29,715 nt of DNA from contig JALLBK010000863.1 of the NCBI GenBank assembly GCA_036940085.1, forward strand, positions 1 through 29,715. Reading direction: 5' to 3'. This DNA comes from Discostella pseudostelligera (Eukaryota > Bacillariophyta > Thalassiosirophyceae > Thalassiosirales > Thalassiosiraceae). Shown one piece after another: positions 10,859 through 19,812 of this stretch (its first letter is position 1; every line of letters starts with the position of its first letter). A model generated the notes under the pieces. That model was not told where the DNA came from and ran no database searches. It saw nothing but the letters and a program-made list of their open reading frames with translations. The translations under genes and the position numbers were made by a program.

Positions 10859-11508
10859 ATGCCAAATATCACCAATCCAGCACTGGTACATCGAAAGATT
10901 GCCGTCTTGGGGTTTCGAGCAGTGGGGAAAACGTCGTTAACAAATGCCTTCGTTAGCGGAACATTTTCAGAGAATTATGATCCAACCATTGAAAATACAC
11001 ATCATAAGACGATACGTTTTAGGAAAGTACATTTTGCCACTGACATTATTGATACGGCGGGTATGGTGAGTAGGTATATGTTGTTGTTTCTCCTATGCCG
11101 ATTTGTTCATCCCTCACTCTCCACACATGAAATAATTAGGATGAATATTCCTCCTTATCTCGCAACGCCAGTGTCGGCGTACACGGTTATGCCCTCGTCT
11201 TCTCCATCACCTCCCGCTCATCCTTCGAAAACGTTATTAAAATCAATGAGGCATTGCTTAATGCCCTTGGCGACGCACCGGATGTACCCCGCGTCCTGGT
11301 TGGGAGCCAGAAAGACCTTGCCGATGAACGAGAGGTGACCACTCAACAGGCCCAAAGTCTTGCCGCCTCGTGGGGTGTGCCCTTCCTTGAGTGCTCGTCG
11401 AAGACTGGAGAGAATATCTCAGAAGTATTCCATGTGTTGTTGAGAGAGATTGAGAAGGATGATGGGTTGCTGAATGAGAACGAGGAAGAGAAATGCGTCA
11501 TTCTTTAA
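10859..11508 (+). CDS. RHEB: RHEB-like Ras-family GTPase
   Basis: Two exons (10859-11065, 11140-11508) around a 74-bp GT-AG intron give 191 residues, close to human Rheb (184). The Rheb signature is clear: P-loop GFRAVGKT (18-25) with Arg20 at the Rheb-specific Arg position, switch I NYDPTIENT, DTAG at the start of switch II, then DEYS, and a C-terminal CAAX box CVIL. Rheb activates TORC1 from endomembranes when GTP-bound (family knowledge). Oddities: the catalytic Gln after DTAG is Met69, the NKxD guanine motif reads SQKD (125-128), and the CAAX Leu predicts geranylgeranylation where mammalian Rheb has a farnesylation-type CSVM. The start was chosen because MPNITN precedes the conserved RKIAVLG strand by the usual short distance. 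Confidence 0.9.
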
Positions 11509-11917
11509 TGTTGCGCATCAATTCACTTGGCGTGTGCGGAGATCGTGGTGAATCACAAAGATGTTACTATTTTATCGATTGCCAATTGCCAATCAGATGG
11601 AGTGTCAGATATGGGGCCGTAATATGATGCACATTTGAGAGTGAAGCGCCAATTGATACGTTACACAAATATTTATAAGCAAATAGACTCGCGCCGTAAA
11701 TGGCCAGTTTACAATTCATATTATTGTCGCCTTTATCGATTGTCCTTCAAGCTAGCATATGATATGATTGCTGGATTTTCTGCTGGAGATTCTGCATCCA
11801 GAACAGAATAGACGTTATCCCATAGTGCCAAACTACGAATGTTGCATGCAACCTTTGCCTTTTTCACACATTAACGCCGAGACGAAGTTTGACTCATTCA
11901 ACCATCGATGGCATTAG
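11509..11917. other. Convergent intergenic space, RHEB / PSB32
   Basis: About 410 bp between the two stop codons, A/T-rich with no convincing frame or RNA gene. It presumably contains the 3' UTRs and poly(A) sites of both genes. Confidence 0.5.
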
Positions 11918-13038
11918 TTACATACCCAACGACCTCAAACTGACTCCTTCATCAGGGACGTTTACACAGTACTGATCTTCCGAACGCAGACATGTAACGA
12001 TGGCCTCAATCGCATTAGTAATGGCAAGATCAATGCCATTTTCCTTGACATAAAAAGTCTGAGTTGATAAGTTCGTGTGGTAAGATGATTCCGTTAACGG
12101 GGTAATTACAAATCAGATATCGGACCAACAACGCTACATTCACAATACTCACTGTTCCATATTTGCTGGTCAGACGCGTCCAAAATACATTTGGCAGTGC
12201 AAACTTGACACCTTCTCCCACGTTAAAGTTTAAGACATTACCCTTGCCTCCAAACTCATCAACAACCTTAATGCAAAGAATAAAAGGGGACGAATCATTG
12301 AAATATAAAAATTATAGATGAGCAAAACGTAGAACATAATAAGCATGATTGTTGATTTGTGTCTTCGGCTCATCAAGAAATAAAAGGAGACCTTGTCGAC
12401 ATTCAAGTTATTCCTTGTAATCTCATATTCAAAAACTTACGAGCACAATATATTTATCATCCTTTTGTCCTTCCTTTCCAAGATCCCAGTAGTCTCGAAT
12501 AGCGAGGCTGTAACAAAGCGAGTGTGTAAGCAAATAATTATTACCGAAGAATGAGGAGGATGACACATCCGACAAAACACTCACACACAACGTACCCAGG
12601 TGTCCGAGGATACGCCTGACATAATACTCGAACACGATATCCAGTGTCCGCCTCTAACTTGGTTAGTAAATCATTCATTCGCTTCTCTTGACCCTTGGTC
12701 AAGAATTTTTCCACTTGTATGACATTCTGACCAGGAGTGGGTGGTAGCAATTCTGGTTTGTTCACACCCTCGAGACGAGCGTTGGCTGGAGGAGCGGCGA
12801 GGAAGAGTGCTGGAGAGATGGATATCCCCGCAATGAGGCCGTATAGTGCCGATCGGCGAGAGACGGAAGATGTTGGAATGATGTTGATGTCATCCGATGA
12901 TGTGGATGATATCGCCGACGACGAGATAAGTCGCGACGATGCGAGTATGGGTGAACTCGGAATGGTGGTGATGGGGGCGAACGCCTCCGCAGAAAGTACA
13001 GCCTGGAGAAGAAATGCGGTGCACAATGCAAGTGCCAT
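11918..13038 (-). CDS. PSB32: PSB32/TLP18.3-like thylakoid lumen protein (TPM domain)
   Basis: Four exons: 13038-12596, 12507-12441, 12266-12153, 12058-11918. The three introns (88, 174 and 94 bp) are all GT-AG and the phases agree, giving 254 residues. The TPM-domain pattern of Psb32/TLP18.3 is visible: LPPTPGQNVIQVEKFLTKGQ, LEADTGYRVRVLCQAYPRTP, IRDYWDLGKEG, VVDEFGGKGNVLNFNVGEGV. Family members assist photosystem II repair in the lumen (established for cyanobacteria and plants). Targeting is tripartite: signal peptide ending AEAF-AP, a Ser-rich transit part, then SRRSALYGLIAGISISPALF running to ANA, a twin-arginine lumenal signal. No C-terminal membrane anchor follows the domain, unlike plant TLP18.3. 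It is transcribed divergently from plastid-type RecN. Confidence 0.88.
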
Positions 13039-13472
13039 GGTTGATGGTGGTCAGAGATCAGAGGGTTCGATGGGTAGTAGTAGTAGTATCTCTAGCTCAC
13101 TCTCTCTTGATACTTGCCCATCATGTCATGTCGAAGTCGAGGAACGAGGAACAATGACTAGCAAGGAGGTGGGTGGAGTGGTGGCTAGATTTTTCGGCTG
13201 CGTCACACATCAAAAATGGCGGGAAGCTGACAAGGAGTACGTGTTCCTTTCCCGCCAATTTCGCCAATATTTCGCCACTTCTTCCCGCCATTTTCGTTAA
13301 TCATTCTTCCCGCCGTTTTGAGCTGCCGAAGATGGCGGGCGGCGGGCCGCGGGCCGGCCGGCCAAGCTACAAGAAGTGCCAAAAAAATCTGGGCAAGGGC
13401 AATGGCGATGCATGGAGATCAAACCAACAGATAATAGTATCCCCATCGCAACTAGAGACTCTAGAGTCCACG
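13039..13472. promoter_or_regulatory. Divergent promoter, PSB32 / RecN, with clustered GGCGGGA boxes
   Basis: Five GGCGGG-type boxes lie in about 125 bp: aaaaatggcgggaag (13212-13226), tttcccgccaatt (13248-13260), ttcccgccatttt (13282-13294), ttcccgccgtttt (13307-13319) and atggcgggc (13332-13340). The second contains an exact E2F consensus TTTCCCGC. The spacing suggests a shared control region for two plastid genes. Function is inferred. Confidence 0.5.
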
Positions 13473-16238
13473 ATGCTGCCCCGTAGACTCATTTTTTTGT
13501 TTCAGTTGGCTCTCGCTTCTGCTTTTTCCGGCACGGCATCACTTTCCAAGACGCGGGGGCAGAACGTAGTGCAGGCGGGGGTACTCGGTTGCAGCGGCGG
13601 CGGCGACGGCGGCGACGGCTATCACGACGTCGGATATCATCATAAATCAAGCCACATTGTTTCCATAAAGTCTTCCAATATTGCGGGCATGATTAATGAT
13701 GGAGATGATACATATATTGAGGTTGATTTTGGCCCCGAGGCCTGTTTAGTTGCTGTAACGGGAGAGAGGTGAGGGTTGATATTTGCACCACACACTGGGG
13801 CACAATTGAAAAGCACATCATGCACTATCGTACTCAACAGAGCGTTTTTGAATTCATTTGAAATACCGTCCGGGAGATAGTGGATCCGGTAAATCTCTCC
13901 TTGTTTCGAAAGCGATTGATCTGATTACCGGCGGTCGAGCTGTGCCTTCGTTGGTCCCACCCTCGGTTGGGGTGAGAGATGGTGCTTCCTCTGTCGAAAT
14001 GAGTGAGTACATCCTTGATTTTTGCAATATCTCTCCAGAGGAACACTTTCATACACATGCTTTTCACCTCTTTCTACAACTCCATCCTCATATGCAGCTG
14101 TAAACTTATACGAGCCACATATCTCTGCAATATCGACCAATTTGGAACGAGTAGGCATTGATCCATGTTTCCTGTCCAACGAAACTCCGGAATCCAGACG
14201 ACTACAACTCAAGAGAGTACTGAGCGCGGGTAACTCTGGGAGAGTAAAGTCCTTCTGCACAGTCAATGAGATTCCCATATCACTGAAAACGCTACGGCAA
14301 ATTGCATTACCACTCTTCACTCGAGTAGATGTTGGTGTGGCTTCTGCGGCACTAGGACGTCCTGCATCGAGATTGGCAATGTTAGATATGGGTGTTCCAG
14401 AAAGTCTAAAACAAAATTGTTTGGAGTTGAGGGCGAATTACAAAGAGGCGAGGAAGCATAAGGAGAAAATTAAGCGTGGGTTGGAATCTCGCGTATTACC
14501 ATCATCGTTGAAAGGAGGTAACAAGAACGGAGGCTTTGATGAGGAGCAATTGCAAATGCTGGAACATTGGGTAGATGAGCTTGGTGAGCATGTTGCATCA
14601 TGGCAATTATTGTTGCATGCAAATAATATCTGATCTGACCATGCGCGTCCATGCACCAGATATGTTCGAGACAAGAATTACCAGGTTCCAAGAGGCACTG
14701 CTTACACAGTACAATGAATTGGTCTCGGACGAATTCGATGCAGAAAGTGGCTCAGGGAGCAGTAGTGGTCTTGGTGCTACTCTGCAACAACTGATATCAA
14801 AATCATGGGACGGGATGCAACATGCTGAAGCAGATGATGTTTCTTTATTAACGTGTTTGCTTGACTTTCGGGAGGAAGTCAAAGCAGCAGAAAGCAAATT
14901 GGTTGCTGCTCATTCGGCTTATGAATCATTGGCATCACTGACCGCTCCTACCTCCGCGATGGTTGCCTTGGACAATACAAGAAAGTTGTTGTTTAGTATC
15001 TCCAGCGACGATTGCGGCCCCCTGTTCGAAACAATTGAAAATACGCATGAGCTACTTAATAAGGTGGAAGCGTCATTGTACGATTGTGCAAGATCCATCG
15101 ACGGTGATTCTGGTAGTTTAATTTCAATGTTGGAGAAGGTGGCATCCACTGGGATATCTATCGACGTAGTGGATAGCATCATTGCGGACTGGAATGCATT
15201 GGCAAGAAAGCATGGCATCGCAGTAAGTGATTCTCGATTCTCGCTAATCGTCGTGAAGTTGCAACCTACTAGCATTCTGACTTCGATTGTTAATATACAC
15301 GTATCTTCTAGTCGGAATCTCTGCCGAACTGTCACGTATCAATGAGGGAAGAGCTTGATGGGAATGTAGAAGCGCTGAAACTCCTACCTGAGGCCGAGGA
15401 AGGAGAACGAATTGCTCGAAAGAACTTCTCACTAGCATGCAAAGCATTGTCAGATGCTCGCAGCAATGTTGCTTCTGAACTTTCTCGGTCAGTTACAAAT
15501 ATTCTACCTTCCCTCGGCCTTGAAGGTTCGACGTTTCACGTCCAACTGAGTGAGAGACCAGGTGGGTTGGACGATCCATATTGTGGCTCAGAAAGTATTG
15601 GCGTAGATCTTGCAGACTTCCTATTACTTCATCAGAAAAACAATAATGACAACAATGCGAGTGGTGAGCATGCAGATTCAGAGGACACAGTTGCATCGCC
15701 GCACGGAGGAAGTATTGAGCAAGTGGGAAGCTCTGGAGAAAAATCGAGAGTGCTATTGGCCATAGAAATGGCACTGCCAGGCTCGATTGGATCAGCATGT
15801 AACTCGTTCACTGATGGCGTGGAAGGTTTGCTAAGTGAAGGAAGTATCAAACCGCCACCCATATCTATCATTTATGACGAAATCGATGCCCACGTAGGTG
15901 GACGAGCAGCTGTCACGATGGCAAAACTCTTGGCGGATCAATCACGCAACAATCGATCAAAGGACGATGGTATTCCAACCGATATAGGAAGCCAAATAAT
16001 CGCCATCACTCATAGTGCATCGCTGGCAGCAATTGCAGATCGCCACATAGTTGTCGAACGGTGTTACCGCAGTGGATCACAGTCCTCGCCAGTTCGAACG
16101 TACGTTGCAGATGGGAGTAGCCGCCGGAAAGAGATAGCTCGAATGGCGTCAGGAGATTTGGCGTCAGATGAAGCTGAAACATTTGCGGATGCACTAATAC
16201 GAGATGCATTACTCCAGAGATCAATGTCAACATCTTAA
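13473..16238 (+). CDS. recN: Plastid-targeted RecN-like DNA repair ATPase
   Basis: Five exons: 13473-13768, 13881-14002, 14098-14583, 14660-15222, 15312-16238. All introns are GT-AG (112, 95, 76 and 89 bp) with consistent phases, giving 797 residues against about 553 in bacteria. Walker A VTGESGSGKS (Lys103) is assembled across intron 1. The RecN-like middle has RRLQLKRVLSAGNSGRVKSF and a coiled coil. The ABC signature SSGEKSRVLLAIEMA starts near residue 629, Walker B IIYDEIDAHVGGRAAV includes Asp678/Glu679, and the switch region is AITHSASLAAIADRH. RecN is an SMC-like protein for double-strand break repair (family knowledge). The N-terminus MLPRRLIFLFQLALASAF-SG is a signal peptide with an ASAF plastid motif, so it probably acts on plastid DNA. 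The extra length is the presequence plus inserts. It ends 28 bp from the convergent rhomboid gene. Confidence 0.9.
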
Positions 16239-16266
16239 TTGTATCAAGATTTTGTTTATATAATTG

Positions 16267-17304
16267 TCAATGTCCTCGAAACGCTCGATAAATTTTCCTT
16301 GCTCGATAATTCCAAAGCCTCAACCATCCACGTTTGAATGCCTCATAAAACAATGCTCCATATACAAGCCCACCCAGATGTGTCGAATGTGCAACAACAC
16401 CGCTTCCCGCGAGCCCAAATATTCCTAGGACACTTACGCCCAATAGTCCAAGGAAAAGATAATAAGCAGGTAATGTAATTGGAATAAATGAAACAATCAT
16501 CCGTAACTCCTTCGTGGGATAAACTAATGCATCGAATGCAAGGAGGGCGAGTGTTACTCCCGACAAACCAACGCAGCTCCCTCCCCGTCCTTTATCGAAT
16601 AGTAGAAATACGATATTGCCCACGATCGCAGCAGATATCACAAATGTCCAAAGCGATACACCTTGGCTTGCCAATAATTGTTTCACACTGCTCCCAAACG
16701 TCAAATATGCATACATGTTCACGGCAATATGATGGACGCTGGCATGTGAAAAAGCCGATAGGAGTAATGCATGATATCGCCGTTTTCGCATGACATTGTA
16801 ATGACTGCAAACGAAATGATTTCGAAGAATTTGCATGATCAATTTGGAGGATGATTGAAATTGCCATAGCAAATAAAGAAGAATGGATGTGATGAATCCA
16901 TTGAAGAGTGTCGGACTGAAACGATGTAGCTCGCCGAAATAATTGCAGATTGCTTCGATCAACGGTGGCGGTCGCTGTTGCTGTCTGTGATAACTTTGCA
17001 ATGGCGATTGGAATTTGGCGTGATAGAATCCATCCTTGTCGACATCCCCTAATGTTGGCGAGTCTTGATATCTGGGGTTAGCTTCATGATTTGGTGGTGG
17101 GGAGGCGCCACCACGAAGTTTATGGATGCGTTGAAGGAGACAACTACTGCTTCTACGGTTCTTACTGCGATGACGGTATCGCCGAGTGATGGATGACAAA
17201 TCACTGACAAATAATTTTGGTATGGTTGCGTTGCTCGTTGAGCGTGAAAGGCAGTGAAGGAGAATCAATGCCGAAGCAATTACGCGATGTCGAGGTAATA
17301 TCAT
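16267..17304 (-). CDS. PARL-type rhomboid intramembrane serine protease
   Basis: Single exon, 345 residues from the preferred Met at 17304; an in-frame Met at 17523 is possible but would put a long non-hydrophobic leader in front. The rhomboid core is complete: FSHASVHHIAVNMYAYLTFG (HxxxN, Asn196), GLSG with nucleophile Ser248, and HSTHLGGLVYG with catalytic His309. The wording around these motifs is closest to the PARL branch, which cleaves mitochondrial or plastid membrane proteins. About six hydrophobic segments lie between residues 133 and 320. The N-terminus has a short hydrophobic run followed by an Arg/Ser-rich stretch and LRGGA, compatible with organelle targeting but not decisive. 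The stop codon is 28 bp from that of convergent recN, so the transcripts must overlap at their 3' ends. Confidence 0.88.
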   Translation of the reverse strand: MILPRHRVIASALILLHCLSRSTSNATIPKLFVSDLSSITRRYRHRSKNRRSSSCLLQRIHKLRGGASPPPNHEANPRYQDSPTLGDVDKDGFYHAKFQSPLQSYHRQQQRPPPLIEAICNYFGELHRFSPTLFNGFITSILLYLLWQFQSSSKLIMQILRNHFVCSHYNVMRKRRYHALLLSAFSHASVHHIAVNMYAYLTFGSSVKQLLASQGVSLWTFVISAAIVGNIVFLLFDKGRGGSCVGLSGVTLALLAFDALVYPTKELRMIVSFIPITLPAYYLFLGLLGVSVLGIFGLAGSGVVAHSTHLGGLVYGALFYEAFKRGWLRLWNYRARKIYRAFRGH

Positions 17305-17639
17305 CGTACGAGCGAGCTGGGATGAGCGATGAGCGCTTCGGCCTTGCTGATGGAATGGTGAGTGTAGTAGTGTATATTCGACGGCACCAGAGAGAGATGG
17401 TACTGGTAGGAGGTAGGAGGTGTGCCTAGAGATAGAGAGGTGGTGCACGGTGGGTCGGTGGTAAGGGGTACTAGTTTTGGCGGGAGACTCACTACACGTG
17501 GCACATGATGTTTCTCGTGTCAAAAAATGGGGGCGGTCCGTCGGTCGGCGGGGCAGCGGTGGCGGGCGCCCGCCCTCGCATCTGCATCTTCTGCAACCAT
17601 GGCCGGCAAAGGCATCACCATGCCACCATCGCCATCACG
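17305..17639. promoter_or_regulatory. Divergent promoter, rhomboid / Gfo-Idh gene
   Basis: This is the space between the rhomboid start and the conservative start of the plus-strand gene. It contains ttttggcgggag (17475-17486), the box shared by the other divergent promoters, and a GC-rich stretch (17527-17580). If the Met at 17505 is the true start, part of this is coding. Confidence 0.45.
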
Positions 17640-19625
17640 ATGTTCAAGATCAACAGACCATGGCCGCCGGCGGTGTCACTTCCAGCTTCATCGACGCATC
17701 ATCTCGTTCTTTTCTTCCGAATATACACTCTGACTTTTTGTCTATGCGATGCATTTCCAAAACTATTCGAACCAAAGTCAAAAAAGGTCGCAAGATTGAC
17801 AGCGGAGCTTGCCGCGTTGGAAGCTGAGCGATTGTCGAAGCTCGTGGTTTTGTTTGGATATGAAGTAAGTTTGTCGGACAAAGATCTTTCATCCTCTTTA
17901 TGATATACTATGCCTAATCAATCATCANGGATATGAAGTAAGTTTGTCGGACAAAGATCTTTCATCCTCTTTATGATATACTACGCCTAATCAATCATCA
18001 AATTTTCTCATACTATGCCTAATCAATCATCAAATTTTCTTCGAAATCAGTTTGACAAGCTTGGATTCTTCACGTTTGTGTCGATATCAACTGTGGTGCT
18101 TGTGGCTTGTATAATTCAGTTAATTCGAAGTCGAAGAAAATGGAAGCGCTTAGCTTTGTCCGGTGCAGCGAATGAGAAACAAACAGCCTCCATATCAGTA
18201 ATAGCACCGTCGGCTCGTTATGTTACAATGCTGACTTTGACACTGGGGGTAGCAATACTTTTCTCTGTTCTCGCATATCAAGTGAGCAATTCGTCGGTCC
18301 ATTCGAAAACGAATAAATCTTCACGTTCAGAGAAGGGTGGTGTATCGCAGCAGAGAATATCGAATCTGGTGATCATCTTTGGTCAGTACGAGTTAGACAA
18401 AACAACGTTTTGTTCGCTAGTTTCCACGTCCGTTGTTTTGCTTGTTGCCCTTGGAGCCCAGATCGGAATATGGTGCAAAAAATTGCAATTGCAAAAGCAT
18501 GAAGATGCCGCAAAACACGTCGAATTGCCACCAATAGATAAATCAATAGATGTGGTCATCGTTGGATGCGGACCCAAGAGTGTGGGGTGGTTCCATCTCA
18601 TGCAATTCCTCGATATGCCCAACGTGAATGTCCGTGCAGTTGTGGAGCCATTTTATCTTGATACATCCAGATGCCCGTACCCCCCACAATCATTTGTCGA
18701 TCTGGTTGTTATGCTTGATGATATGGGTATTCGGTGTGTTAGCCATGTTGAGCAACTCCATGTATTTCTACACCATACGTTGTGCATAATAGCAGGACGA
18801 ACGTGCGACAACCCACAATTCTTTCGTGAGTGTATTGGTATTGGAGCCTCACACATTTACCTTGAGTCTCCGGGAGCACCGACCATTGATCAATTAAAAG
18901 GTATGCAATCTCTAGCTGAAACTCGGGGGGTAAAAGTTTACATGGGCTATCAGCGACTCTGTGCATCATTTATTCAACATGCCGTGAGCTTAAGCAGATC
19001 GGTACCAAAAGCACATATTTTCTTTTGCCACAACGAGGTTCGTCAGAGCAATGAGCTGAATATGGTTGTTAGTAGATATCCCGAGGGGATGATTTCTTCC
19101 ATGGCAGTTCAGGAACTGGCAGTGCTAGTGACACTATTTGGAGTGAGAACCAACGATATAGAAACATTCAGAGTGAACACGAACAGATTGTTCAGCGAAA
19201 GGCTACAGTTTTACGACGAAAATAATGGCACTACGGTCACAGACTTATCGAGAGTAGCATTTAAGATTACAACCAAGGATAGTAAGAGAAGTGTCAGTAT
19301 TATGGCTGATCGATGCGGTGGAGTCGTCAGTTTTGCTGTTGTAAAAAGTCGTGCTGGTAAAGAGTTGCAGAGGTTTCAATCTCACGATGAACATCAGGTT
19401 TCGATAGTACAGAGCGAGCTGAGAGAAGATAAGGAGATTTCGCATCAATTTGTTATAGAGAGTGAGGAATATTTAGAATTGAAAAGGAGAGTAGTGAAGA
19501 GCATCCTAAGCTCAGATTCTCAGAGGTCATTAGGGTTGGTATCGATTCTTGATGGAATTCACATCATGGCATTAGCAAATTATTGCTCGATTGAAATTAA
19601 CGCTGTGTTGAAGGCGGAGGATTAG
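17640..19625 (+). CDS. Membrane-anchored Gfo/Idh/MocA-like oxidoreductase
   Basis: Exon 1 (17640 or 17505 to 17864) joins exon 2 (18051-19625) in phase 0, using donor GTAAGT and acceptor AATCAG, for about 599 residues from 17640. The N-terminal part has about three hydrophobic segments in which one module occurs twice: LSKLVVLFGYE-FDK..F..FVSIS (across the splice) and ISNLVIIFGQYELDK..F..LVSTS (from 18358). The soluble part starts with a Rossmann strand VVIVGCGPKSVG (Gly247) and later IYLESPGAP (347 on) and VKVYMGYQRL. These are Gfo/Idh/MocA landmarks, NAD(P)-dependent sugar or polyol dehydrogenase-like. The family's EKP motif reads ESP, so the catalytic Lys is missing. The substrate is unknown. 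The start is uncertain. An in-frame Met (18015) inside the intron could start a shorter unspliced form. Confidence 0.75.
17856..18000. repeat. 72-bp duplicated contig overlap around a single N
   Basis: Positions 17856-17927 and 17929-18000 match over 72 bp with one mismatch (T at 17911, C at 17984), separated by an N at 17928. The overlap length equals that at 3527, so this is an assembly join. The real intron is probably about 113 bp. Confidence 0.93.
17978..18041. repeat. 32-bp tandem duplication inside an intron
   Basis: Units 17978-18009 and 18010-18041 (atactaYgcctaatcaatc and so on) differ at two positions. They lie at the 3' end of the Gfo/Idh gene's intron, just before the acceptor, and probably caused the assembly break beside them. 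Confidence 0.85.
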
Positions 19626-19812
19626 TCTATTGGATAATCCGAGCCAATCGGAGCAGGAACTGATATGATATGAAGGATTATTTACTTATTCACTAATGTA
19701 CTACTAAACTTGCATCGCGTATAAGCATACCACTCGAAACAAAAAGAACTCAGCCCCGATATTCGAGATGTTGTGCACATGATTCACTATGGATAACTTG
19801 TCTTTCCCAACA

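Noticed and set aside
12737..13300. 187-codon frame antisense to PSB32 exon 1
   Set aside because: The opposite strand has a full targeting signal and spliced TPM domain; this frame is its shadow.
18015..18050. Met at 18015 as the start of the Gfo/Idh protein
   Set aside because: It lies inside an intron, in a tandem repeat copy. The duplicated membrane module supports splicing from exon 1, so this start is at best an alternative.
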